From the IMG/VR virus record IMGVR_UViG_3300042868_003165, positions 1-21,879 of that record: 21,879 nucleotides of DNA, one strand, 5' to 3'. Positions 7,211-12,335 of this stretch are shown here, piece after piece. Source of the DNA: a virus. A program made the position numbers and the translations under genes. Positions within the stretch are counted from its first letter, which is position 1; every line of letters begins with the position of its first letter. The notes below the pieces were generated by a model. That model saw nothing but the letters and a program-made list of their open reading frames with translations. It was not told the origin of the DNA and did not search any database.

Positions 7211-7492
7211 ATGACCGCCGTCAAGAAAACCCCCTCGCCAATCCCTGTCAGCTTTGAGCAATTTCGTAAGAATCCAGTTGCTGCCGTTGCTTTTTGTATG
7301 TTGTTGGCTGTGTCTTATTTGTATATGGACTTGCGTTCGGGGTATAAGGAACAGATTGAAAAAGCCAATTTCAAGATTGAAGCGTTGGATGTGAAGATTG
7401 ATAAATTGACCTACGCATTGAAACGATCCGATTCGTGCTTGGCATCCGCCATGACCGAAATCCGTATTATGCAAACAATGAAAAAACTATGA
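7211..7492 (+). CDS. Single-pass membrane protein with coiled coil, lysis region
   Basis: 93 residues. A basic N-terminus is followed by one membrane segment (about 23-40, VAAVAFCMLLAVSYLYM) and a charged, heptad-like helix (about 44-75, YKEQIEKANFKIEALDVKID...). By the positive-inside rule the C-terminal part would face the periplasm. This topology is shared by inner-membrane spanins (Rz-type) and by some holin-associated proteins, but no outer-membrane lipoprotein partner overlaps it, and the following gene has a signal peptide without a lipobox. The stop overlaps the next start as ATGA (7489-7492). It is first in a five-gene block running to the endolysin. Confidence 0.75.
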   Translation: MTAVKKTPSPIPVSFEQFRKNPVAAVAFCMLLAVSYLYMDLRSGYKEQIEKANFKIEALDVKIDKLTYALKRSDSCLASAMTEIRIMQTMKKL

Positions 7493-7839
7493 GAACGGCA
7501 TTGTTAGTTTTTACCGCCCTATTTATGACGGCTTATGTGTTCACAATTGCAAACGCAAAACAAAGCCCCACAATCGACGAAATAGATGCGTTGCTTAGCA
7601 AGGTATCAAAAAATGTAGAAAGTGCGGGAGAAGTCACCAAAATGGCTCAAACGATGAATGCAAAGATGGTTGAATCCAAGGTTGCGGAAAAGGAAGCGTT
7701 AAAAGAGGATATTGTCAAGGCACAAGCCAAGGCGGAAAAGTATGCAAAGACCATGATGTACATGGGTATCGACACGGCAATGGCGGACATGGACACGGCA
7801 TCAATTGAAAATATGTTACGATTAAACGGAATGAAATAA
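7489..7839 (+). CDS. Secreted helical protein, lysis region
   Basis: 116 residues from ATG 7489, which forms an ATGA overlap with the upstream gene; an earlier in-frame TTG at 7435 lies wholly inside that gene and is rejected. Residues 1-23 (MRTALLVFTALFMTAYVFTIANA) look like a Sec signal peptide with an A-N-A cleavage site and no lipobox Cys. The rest is strongly helical and Ala/Lys/Glu/Met-rich (about 30-90), probably a coiled coil. It would be periplasmic. Position suggests a part in lysis or in an envelope-spanning step, but the function is unknown. Confidence 0.72.
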   Translation: MRTALLVFTALFMTAYVFTIANAKQSPTIDEIDALLSKVSKNVESAGEVTKMAQTMNAKMVESKVAEKEALKEDIVKAQAKAEKYAKTMMYMGIDTAMADMDTASIENMLRLNGMK

Positions 7840-7955
7840 TGGCAAAGGCAACCAACACATCGACATTTCGTGCAAAGCCCAAAAATAAGTTGGGCAGACA
7901 TACAAAGCACATCAACAAACACAAATCAAAAAAAGCCAGTAGAGGCCAAGGATAA
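7839..7955 (+). CDS. 38-residue very basic protein
   Basis: Too short for most gene finders. It runs from ATG 7839 (one-base TAATG overlap with the gene before) to TAA 7953-7955 (one-base TAATG overlap with the holin gene after). It is rich in Lys, His and Arg, begins MAKATNTSTFRAKPKNKLG and ends KKASRGQG. The FRAKPK...LGRH...RGQG pattern recalls short basic proteins I have seen in Bacteroidota phages at this place. The overlap with both neighbours argues that it is translated. Function is unknown; nucleic-acid or anionic-surface binding is possible from composition alone. Confidence 0.75.
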   Translation: MAKATNTSTFRAKPKNKLGRHTKHINKHKSKKASRGQG

Positions 7956-8182
7956 TGAAAAAGATATTAGAGATTTTCAAAGGTGACCAAGGTCAATTCA
8001 GTTCAAAGCGTTTCGTGGGGATCATCGGGGCGTTTGTGCTATTTGGAACGATGGCACACAATTCAATGTCACCCCAGGAGATAGCACCATCCAAAGAATT
8101 GGTGGAAGCGGTGGAATGGGTAACGATTTTAACATTGGGATTTACATCAATAGATAAATTTAGCAAGAAGGATGAAAACTAA
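7955..8182 (+). CDS. Holin candidate
   Basis: 75 residues with two predicted membrane segments, about 20-37 (FVGIIGAFVLFGTMAHNS) and about 51-66 (AVEWVTILTLGFTSID), and a charged C-terminus (KFSKKDEN). It lies directly before the amidase gene and overlaps it by 11 bases. Size, two-segment topology and position fit a small holin that forms inner-membrane lesions and times lysis. Sequence families of holins are very diverse, so the call rests on topology and context. The ATG at 7955 is coupled (TAATG) to the small basic gene upstream. Confidence 0.68.
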   Translation: MKKILEIFKGDQGQFSSKRFVGIIGAFVLFGTMAHNSMSPQEIAPSKELVEAVEWVTILTLGFTSIDKFSKKDEN

Positions 8183-8807
8183 ACAAGTACATTTTAGGTC
8201 GTACAATTACGAAAAGATTGAAAAGAAACAAATCTATTTACACCACACGGCGGGTGGACCAAGTGGCGAACAAGTGTTTCAGTTTTGGGAATCACAAGCC
8301 AACAAGGTTGCAACTTGCGTATCCATCAGCAATGACGGAACAATCGTGCAAGGTTTTGGAAGCGAGTGTTGGGCGTATCATTTGGGATTAGGTACAAAGC
8401 ACTTTATGAGCCAGGGGTTGCCATACCTTCCGTTGGATCGTTCATCCATTGGTATTGAGATATGTAATTACGGACCATTAACACAAAAAGGTGGTAAGTA
8501 TTATAATTATGTAGGTGGTGAAATCAAAAAGGACGATGTAATTGAGTTGGAGAAACCATATAAGGGTTACAAGTTATGGCAGAACTACACGGATGCACAA
8601 ATCGAATCCGTAAAGGAGTTGTTGATCCATTGGAATACCAAGTACGGTATTGATTTGACTTACAATGAGGATATTTGGGAAGTGAGCAAACGGGCATTGA
8701 AGGGCGAGGAAGGTGTATTTACACACAATTCGGTTAGACCAGACAAGGCGGATGTGTACCCACACCCCAAGTTGATTGCAATGTTGAAGTCACTCACAAA
8801 AAAATAA
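8172..8807 (+). CDS. Endolysin: N-acetylmuramoyl-L-alanine amidase (Amidase_2 type)
   Basis: 211 residues, one catalytic domain, no signal peptide and no separate wall-binding domain, as usual for phages of Gram-negative hosts. It should cleave the amide bond between N-acetylmuramic acid and L-Ala. Visible motifs: IYLHHTAGG (21-29, first zinc His at 24 or 25), CWAYHLGLG (66-74), SSIGIEICNYG (91-101), and the C-terminal THNSVRPDKADVYPHP (184-199), with His185 as second ligand, Lys192 near the active site and Asp194 as likely third ligand. The start overlaps the holin gene. A terminator follows 15 bases after the stop, closing the late block. With no export signal, release would depend on the holin. 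Confidence 0.93.
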   Translation: MKTKQVHFRSYNYEKIEKKQIYLHHTAGGPSGEQVFQFWESQANKVATCVSISNDGTIVQGFGSECWAYHLGLGTKHFMSQGLPYLPLDRSSIGIEICNYGPLTQKGGKYYNYVGGEIKKDDVIELEKPYKGYKLWQNYTDAQIESVKELLIHWNTKYGIDLTYNEDIWEVSKRALKGEEGVFTHNSVRPDKADVYPHPKLIAMLKSLTKK

Positions 8808-8821
8808 GGTCATTCACAAAG

Positions 8822-8848
8822 AAAGTGGGTTAATTCTCACTTTTTTTT
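8822..8848 (+). terminator. Intrinsic terminator after endolysin
   Basis: Stem AAAGTGGG (8822-8829) / CTCACTTT (8836-8843) with one G.T wobble, 6-nt loop, T run 8841-8848. It separates the virion/lysis block from the early-type block. Confidence 0.85.
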
Positions 8849-8856
8849 AATCTTTT

Positions 8857-8864
8857 TATATTTG
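8857..8864 (+). promoter_or_regulatory. Possible -7 element
   Basis: TATATTTG fits TAnnTTTG just after the terminator. No matching -33 box is seen at 19-20 bases, so it is weaker than the promoter at 8868-8899. Confidence 0.3.
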
Positions 8865-8867
8865 TAA

Positions 8868-8899
8868 TTTGGAATTTACAATTAATACCCCCATCTTTG
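8868..8899 (+). promoter_or_regulatory. Host-type promoter for the 8910 gene
   Basis: TTTG (8868-8871), 20-base spacer, CATCTTTG (8892-8899, one mismatch to TAnnTTTG), 10 bases before ATG 8910. The -33 region AATTTGGAATTTACAATTA (8866-8884) is 17/19 identical to the same region of the promoter at 9349. Confidence 0.6.
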
Positions 8900-8909
8900 T
8901 TATATAAAT

Positions 8910-9173
8910 ATGACAAACGAACACAAATTTACTCGACTTAATGGCATCACGGGATTTGGAATGGCCGAATACAAGTTTGAAATTATGGTTGGTGACAAAA
9001 GATTTGTTATCACCAAACTAATTGAAGGCGAGTGCAAGGGATTGTGGCAGTTATACGATGCCACAAGTGGATATTGCGATGAATGTATTTGTATTGATTG
9101 CCAGTTGAGATTTATCAAAGACGAAATTCGTCATGGCATTATTGAAGATTACATTCAAAACAAATACAACTAA
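8910..9173 (+). CDS. Early-region protein of unknown function
   Basis: 87 residues, not recognised. It has a beta-rich core (KFEIMVGDKRFVITKLIEG, GLWQLYDATSGY) and a Cys cluster C-D-E-C-I-C-I-D-C (about 56-64) that could bind metal, then an acidic helical tail. It is the first gene after the late-block terminator and has its own promoter, the usual place for an early host-takeover or regulatory protein. Confidence 0.75.
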   Translation: MTNEHKFTRLNGITGFGMAEYKFEIMVGDKRFVITKLIEGECKGLWQLYDATSGYCDECICIDCQLRFIKDEIRHGIIEDYIQNKYN

Positions 9174-9177
9174 TAAC

Positions 9178-9348
9178 ATGGATATGACAATCAACATTTA
9201 CGAGTGTGTTTATCGCACAGAACAAGGCAAAGAATTGTACACGAAAACTTGGTATGCACCGACATGGGAACACGCTTATCGCATGGCTGAAATTTATCGC
9301 ACAGTCACTTTACACGATGCGTTTGATTTTATTTTACAACGCATTTAA
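9178..9348 (+). CDS. Small protein of unknown function
   Basis: 56 residues from ATG 9178, preceded by TAATAAC; a longer reading from a TTG at 9133 would lie inside the upstream gene and is less likely, and ATG 9184 is a second possibility. Aromatic and charged (YECVYRTEQGKELYTKTWYAPTW), ending FDFILQRI. No recognised domain. Confidence 0.65.
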   Translation: MDMTINIYECVYRTEQGKELYTKTWYAPTWEHAYRMAEIYRTVTLHDAFDFILQRI

Positions 9349-9380
9349 TTTGGAATCTAAAATTATTTAACCTATTTTTG
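9349..9380 (+). promoter_or_regulatory. Host-type promoter for the 9395 gene
   Basis: TTTG (9349-9352), 20-base spacer, TATTTTTG (9373-9380), 14 bases before ATG 9395. The leader ends CAAATAACATGGA, also found at the Mom-like gene (20179). Confidence 0.72.
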
Positions 9381-9394
9381 AAAAGACAAATAAC

Positions 9395-9592
9395 ATGGAT
9401 ATAATTTACTTCATTCTACTTACACCCGTTGCGGTGGTTGTTTCCTTCCTTGGATGGAAGTTGAGACAGTACAAAAATGACATTAACAAATTACCAGAGG
9501 CCAAGCCATTCGAGTTTGAGCGGGACCAATACATTCCGCATTTTGATGAGTACACCCAAACATTGTATCAGTTTAAGACGGGAAAAAAATGA
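9395..9592 (+). CDS. Small single-pass membrane protein
   Basis: 65 residues. Residues 3-21 (IIYFILLTPVAVVVSFLGW) form an N-terminal membrane segment followed by KLRQYKN, so the soluble C-terminus (about 45 charged residues) probably stays in the cytoplasm. It is first of a set of small genes linked by ATGA overlaps (9589, 9786) behind the promoter at 9349. Small early membrane proteins of phages often act in superinfection exclusion, but nothing specific is visible here. Confidence 0.72.
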   Translation: MDIIYFILLTPVAVVVSFLGWKLRQYKNDINKLPEAKPFEFERDQYIPHFDEYTQTLYQFKTGKK

Positions 9593-9789
9593 ACAATCAA
9601 TTATTAATTTGGACCCCCGAACTTAACAAGTTGCGGGAGGTATTAGAAACCAACAAGCATTTCAAACACATCAAGATTATTGAGATGCACTATGAATCGG
9701 AGTTAATGGATTTATGGCGTATCACATTTAAGGATGATTTGACATTGTGGGATGGTTATGAATTAGGAAAAGAATGTAAAATTATATGA
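9589..9789 (+). CDS. Small protein of unknown function
   Basis: 66 residues, ATGA overlaps with both neighbours (9589-9592 and 9786-9789). Alternating helix and strand (LNKLREVLETN, HIKIIEMHYESELMDLWRITF, LTLWDGYEL). No known motif. The overlaps make a real gene likely. Confidence 0.72.
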   Translation: MNNQLLIWTPELNKLREVLETNKHFKHIKIIEMHYESELMDLWRITFKDDLTLWDGYELGKECKII

Positions 9790-9998
9790 CAACACACGAA
9801 GCGTTAGAGCAAGTATTCAGCAAATCAAACAAAGAATTATCAGAGGTATTGCAAACCAATTACAACACCGTTACCACATGGAAATTTCAATTCAAACGGA
9901 ACGGGTTATCAATGGAAAAACAATTTGAGATTTTAGAGCAATTAAACTACACATTAAAAAACAAAATAATATGGAACAAACAAAAAGAAGTGCGGTAA
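9786..9998 (+). CDS. Small helix-turn-helix-like protein
   Basis: 70 residues. A pattern SNKELSEVLQTNYNTVTTWKFQFKRNGLS (about 14-42) resembles a phage HTH in which NYNTVTTWK is the recognition helix. It could be a small DNA-binding regulator of the early block, though the match is by eye. It starts in an ATGA overlap and its last 28 bases overlap the SSB-like gene. Confidence 0.6.
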   Translation: MTTHEALEQVFSKSNKELSEVLQTNYNTVTTWKFQFKRNGLSMEKQFEILEQLNYTLKNKIIWNKQKEVR

Positions 9999-10438
9999 CC
10001 AATGTCACCGCCAACGGATCATTCGATGGCCAGTATGGCACATTGTACAAATTTGAAATCACCTTTGCCAATGGCGATTCGGGTGAGTATGCGAGTAAGT
10101 CAAATCCACAAACCAAATTTAGCGTAGGGGTTGAAACGGATTACACGATTACGGACAGAACATTTAAGGACCGCATTTATTACAAGATTGCACCCGTAAT
10201 GGCACAACCAGGGGCAACGCAACAATTCACACCAAAGGCCAAGGACCCCGAAACGGGCAAACACATCATGCGTATGAGCGTGTTAAAGGTTGCGGGTGAC
10301 CTTGTTATCAACGGTGACATTAAACTGCATGAGATACTATCCTATGCCCAAATTTTTGAGAATTTCGTGAACAATGGTGTTGACACTTTGCAGAACGCGA
10401 AGCCAACAACTTACGATGCCAATGACTTACCATTTTAG
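9971..10438 (+). CDS. Single-stranded DNA-binding (OB-fold) protein
   Basis: 155 residues. An N-terminal beta-rich OB-fold-like domain (GQYGTLYKFEITFANGDSGEY, NPQTKFSVGVETDYTI, DRIYYKIAPV) covers about 10-80. After a basic linker and a helical part comes a C-terminus ending N-D-L-P-F, which resembles the acidic D-(L/I)-P-F tip that bacterial and phage SSBs use to recruit replication and repair proteins. It should coat single-stranded DNA during replication. The start overlaps the preceding gene by 28 bases. An HNH nuclease gene lies immediately downstream. Confidence 0.75.
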   Translation: MEQTKRSAVTNVTANGSFDGQYGTLYKFEITFANGDSGEYASKSNPQTKFSVGVETDYTITDRTFKDRIYYKIAPVMAQPGATQQFTPKAKDPETGKHIMRMSVLKVAGDLVINGDIKLHEILSYAQIFENFVNNGVDTLQNAKPTTYDANDLPF

Positions 10439-10452
10439 AATGGTAATATAAT

Positions 10453-10483
10453 TTTGAATCTACCTTTTTAATCCTTACATTTG
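10453..10483 (+). promoter_or_regulatory. Consensus host-type promoter for the HNH gene
   Basis: TTTG (10453-10456), 19-base spacer, TACATTTG (10476-10483): a full match to the Bacteroidota consensus. The -7 box ends only 4 bases before ATG 10488, so the transcript would be leaderless or nearly so. Confidence 0.75.
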
Positions 10484-10487
10484 TGAT

Positions 10488-11012
10488 ATGAAAGTAAAAA
10501 ATTGTTTTGTTTGCCAAGTCATAAAGCCGTTATCGGATTTTTATGTACACTCAAAAATGGGTGATGGTTATTTGAACAAGTGTAAGGATTGCACAAAGGA
10601 ACAAGTCAAAAAGCGTGAGCAAAATTTGCGTAACGATAAGGAATGGTTAAAAAAAGAAAGAGAAAGGTCAAGAGAAAAATATGTTAGGTTGGGTTACAAA
10701 GACAAACACAAGCCAACAAAAGAATCTAAAAAACTTGCAATGTCTAGATATAATCAAAAGTTCCCAGAAAAGTATTACGCAAAAGTAGCCTCACAAAAAT
10801 TAGTTAAAATTGAAGGGTATCATGTGCATCATTGGTCTTACAACGAAGAACATTACACAGATATTATTTACTTAACCATTATTGAACACGCATTAGCACA
10901 CCGACACATGATTTATGACCAAGAAAGAAAAATGTATAGAAAAATTGACACTATGGAATTATTAGATAACAAAGAACAACACGAACAATACATTAAAAAT
11001 TTACCTTTCTAA
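10488..11012 (+). CDS. Zinc-ribbon HNH endonuclease, probably mobile
   Basis: 174 residues. The N-terminal zinc ribbon is C6-x2-C9 and C32-x2-C35 (NCFVCQ... KCKDC) with the KPLSDFY segment common to phage HNH proteins. A Lys/Arg-rich helical linker follows (about 38-100). The C-terminal part has [16 protein letters not shown] (110-125) and [13 protein letters not shown] (129-141), a His-Asn-His metal-finger-like arrangement with His114/115, His134 and His138. Such nucleases are usually selfish homing elements between phage genes; a role in packaging or restriction is less likely. It has its own promoter and separates the SSB gene from the gene at 11024. The protein ends N-L-P-F, echoing the SSB end N-D-L-P-F. 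Confidence 0.78.
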   Translation: MKVKNCFVCQVIKPLSDFYVHSKMGDGYLNKCKDCTKEQVKKREQNLRNDKEWLKKERERSREKYVRLGYKDKHKPTKESKKLAMSRYNQKFPEKYYAKVASQKLVKIEGYHVHHWSYNEEHYTDIIYLTIIEHALAHRHMIYDQERKMYRKIDTMELLDNKEQHEQYIKNLPF

Positions 11013-11023
11013 ACAAACAAGAT

Positions 11024-11365
11024 ATGACACAACAACAATTATTTAGCCAGTTCACGGAGGGTGAATTGGCTACCTTGAAAAAGGCAACGGAGATTTTGGG
11101 CAAGTTATTTGGCGATGCATCTTTAAACACAACCAAACCAAATGTTCAACTTCACACATCTACACGGAATTTTCTTGACTATGTTCAAAGAGAATTTGGA
11201 AACGAATGGATTGAGCGAAAGCATCCAATCCTTCAAAAAATTATGCGTGAACACTATGTTAAAGATTTGTACACGATGCTAAGGCAATATGATAAACATA
11301 ACCTTGTGGAAATCGTCAGAAATGACAACAAAAATCAAAACATTGCTAAATTCCGATTTGTATGA
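11024..11365 (+). CDS. Helical early protein of unknown function
   Basis: 113 residues, mostly helical, basic in the middle (STRNFLDYVQREFGNEWIERKHPILQKIMREHYVKDLYTML). No membrane segment. Its stop overlaps the next start (ATGA, 11362-11365). It follows the HNH gene by 11 bases and was probably next to ssb before the HNH arrived, which would suggest a role in DNA metabolism. Not recognised. Confidence 0.75.
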   Translation: MTQQQLFSQFTEGELATLKKATEILGKLFGDASLNTTKPNVQLHTSTRNFLDYVQREFGNEWIERKHPILQKIMREHYVKDLYTMLRQYDKHNLVEIVRNDNKNQNIAKFRFV

Positions 11366-11763
11366 CAAACGATATTAGCAAATTGGCAAACATGATGATT
11401 GAAGTGGAGGGGGGCGAACGATGCCCCCTTGCATTCCACATCCACTTAAAAGAAATGGCGGAAGCCATCAAGGAGTTTCAAGACCAGGTAAAACCATTGG
11501 CATTAACCGAGGCCGTAAAATGGCATGGTCAAGTGTACTTAGGTTATGAGATAACAAAGAAAGCGGGTGGGGGTCGTTACAATTATGACCATATACCCGA
11601 GATAATTGAATTAAAGAACCAGGTGAAGGAGTTGGAGAAACAAGCCCAATATGCGTATAAAACAACCAACCAAGGTTTGTTGATTAGTGCGGATGGGGAA
11701 TTAATAACACCCGCCCAGTACATTCAGAACGAGGACACGATCCAAATAAAACTAGCCAAATGA
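11362..11763 (+). CDS. Coiled-coil protein near SSB, unknown function
   Basis: 133 residues. A HIHLKEMAEAIKEFQDQVKPLAL region (about 26-48) and an AGGGRYNYDHIPEIIELKNQVKELEKQAQYAYK helix (about 68-100) indicate a coiled-coil protein with a central Gly-rich turn. A similar layout occurs beside SSB or recombination genes in Bacteroidota phages from memory, but I cannot name a family. It starts and ends in ATGA overlaps. Confidence 0.75.
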   Translation: MTNDISKLANMMIEVEGGERCPLAFHIHLKEMAEAIKEFQDQVKPLALTEAVKWHGQVYLGYEITKKAGGGRYNYDHIPEIIELKNQVKELEKQAQYAYKTTNQGLLISADGELITPAQYIQNEDTIQIKLAK

Positions 11764-11930
11764 GAATGTTTATTTTATCCCTTGTCTGTATTGTATTAAG
11801 TGGGTTGGGTTACGGGTGGTTAATTGTGCATCACCCGTATGTGGCCCAGTGCATCGGAATGTCGATGGTGGGGTTGGGTGGTGTCATTTGGATTGTTGTG
11901 ATGTTTAACGCAATAAAAAGGGGGCAATGA
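11760..11930 (+). CDS. 56-residue two-pass membrane protein
   Basis: Short gene from ATG 11760 (ATGA overlap, 11760-11763) to TGA 11930. Two hydrophobic segments: about 3-22 (MFILSLVCIVLSGLGYGWLI) and about 34-50 (MSMVGLGGVIWIVVMF), joined by VHHPYVAQC, and a basic end (KRGQ). Topology would place both ends in the cytoplasm. The function is unknown: a small holin-like or exclusion protein is possible. The stop lies inside a GC-rich hairpin (11920-11937). Confidence 0.72.
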   Translation: MRMFILSLVCIVLSGLGYGWLIVHHPYVAQCIGMSMVGLGGVIWIVVMFNAIKRGQ

Positions 11931-11937
11931 AGCCCCC
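11920..11937 (-). terminator. GC-rich hairpin, terminator-like on the minus strand
   Basis: GGGGGC (11920-11925), AATGAA loop, GCCCCC (11932-11937). On the + strand no T run follows. On the - strand it is followed by TTTTTATTG, the form of an intrinsic terminator, although no minus-strand gene is credible here. It may instead stall or protect the upstream mRNA 3' end. Confidence 0.4.
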
Positions 11938-11948
11938 CATCCTATGAT

Positions 11949-11981
11949 ATGACAAATAACAAACGGATTGTGCAAATATAG
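11949..11981 (+). other. Short reading frame resembling the start of the 14560/14793 genes
   Basis: Ten codons, M-T-N-N-K-R-I-V-Q-I, then TAG. The first 16 bases match the starts of the genes at 14560 and 14793 at 14 of 16 positions, and all share the MTNNK start. It may be a remnant of another family copy, or just a leader. Confidence 0.3.
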
Positions 11982-11992
11982 GTTTTTTGATT

Positions 11993-12000
11993 TATATTTG
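11993..12000 (+). promoter_or_regulatory. -7 element in front of the structured RNA
   Basis: TATATTTG fits TAnnTTTG. The best -33 candidate is ATTG at 11967-11970 with a 22-base spacer, longer than usual. Transcription would begin near 12006. Confidence 0.5.
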
Positions 12001-12005
12001 TAGGG

Positions 12006-12104
12006 TATTACAGTTATGTCGCAGATAACTTGGAAAAATCTTTACAACCTCATTCTTTGTTTGGCACTGCGACCGCCATTCGAAGTCTGAGGTTTTATTT
12101 TTTT
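12006..12104 (+). ncRNA. Candidate small RNA with two hairpins and complementary loops
   Basis: Hairpin 1 has stem AGTTAT (12012-12017) / ATAACT (12025-12030) and 7-nt loop GTCGCAG (12018-12024). Hairpin 2 is long: AACCTCA (12046-12052) / TGAGGTT (12088-12094), an internal loop, CTTTG (12055-12059) / CGAAG (12081-12085) with one wobble, a small internal loop, TGGC (12062-12065) / GCCA (12075-12078), and 9-nt apical loop ACTGCGACC. Seven of those nine bases, CTGCGAC (12067-12073), are the exact reverse complement of loop 1, so a 7-bp kissing interaction is possible. A U-rich tract (12093-12104) follows hairpin 2 directly, giving it the form of an intrinsic terminator. A -7 element lies just upstream. 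It may be a free small RNA or an attenuator leader for the gene at 12105. No known family was recognised. Confidence 0.65.
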
Positions 12105-12335
12105 ATGAAATACACAACCCAAACCAGAGTAGAAAAGAATTATTGCATTATTGAAGTTTACAGAGACCACGAATGGTGGCTTACTTACGATTTTCATTTA
12201 GACAAATTGTATTACGACAACCAAGGTAGAAACATTTATTCAGACCTTGAATGCAAACATTGGGGAACGCCCGAAAACATCCAAGAAATTGACAATTCAA
12301 TTTTGAAAAACTTATTATCGAGGAACCATGTCTAA
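12105..12335 (+). CDS. Small protein of unknown function downstream of the structured RNA
   Basis: 76 residues from ATG 12105, placed directly after the U tract; an in-frame TTG at 12030 would run through both hairpins and is rejected. Aromatic-rich and probably beta (TTQTRVEKNYCIIEVYRDHEWWLTYDF, LYYDNQGRNIYSDLE). No recognised motif. Its last 8 bases overlap the replisome-organiser gene. If the upstream hairpin terminates transcription, this gene and the replication genes after it would depend on read-through or on antitermination. Confidence 0.68.
   Translation: MKYTTQTRVEKNYCIIEVYRDHEWWLTYDFHLDKLYYDNQGRNIYSDLECKHWGTPENIQEIDNSILKNLLSRNHV

Noticed and set aside
7211-7839. 7211/7489 as a classical two-gene spanin pair
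   Set aside because: The 7489 product has a normal signal peptide (A-N-A end) and no lipobox Cys, so it is not an outer-membrane spanin; the protein at 4252 fits better.
8808-8909. tRNA or attachment site between the endolysin and early genes
   Set aside because: The gap is explained by a terminator and promoter elements; no cloverleaf or CCA-like end was found, and no integrase is present in the window.
12030-12104. TTG start extending the 12105 protein upstream by 25 residues
   Set aside because: The extension would translate through hairpin 2 of the structured RNA and the U tract; the ATG at 12105 gives a normal start.
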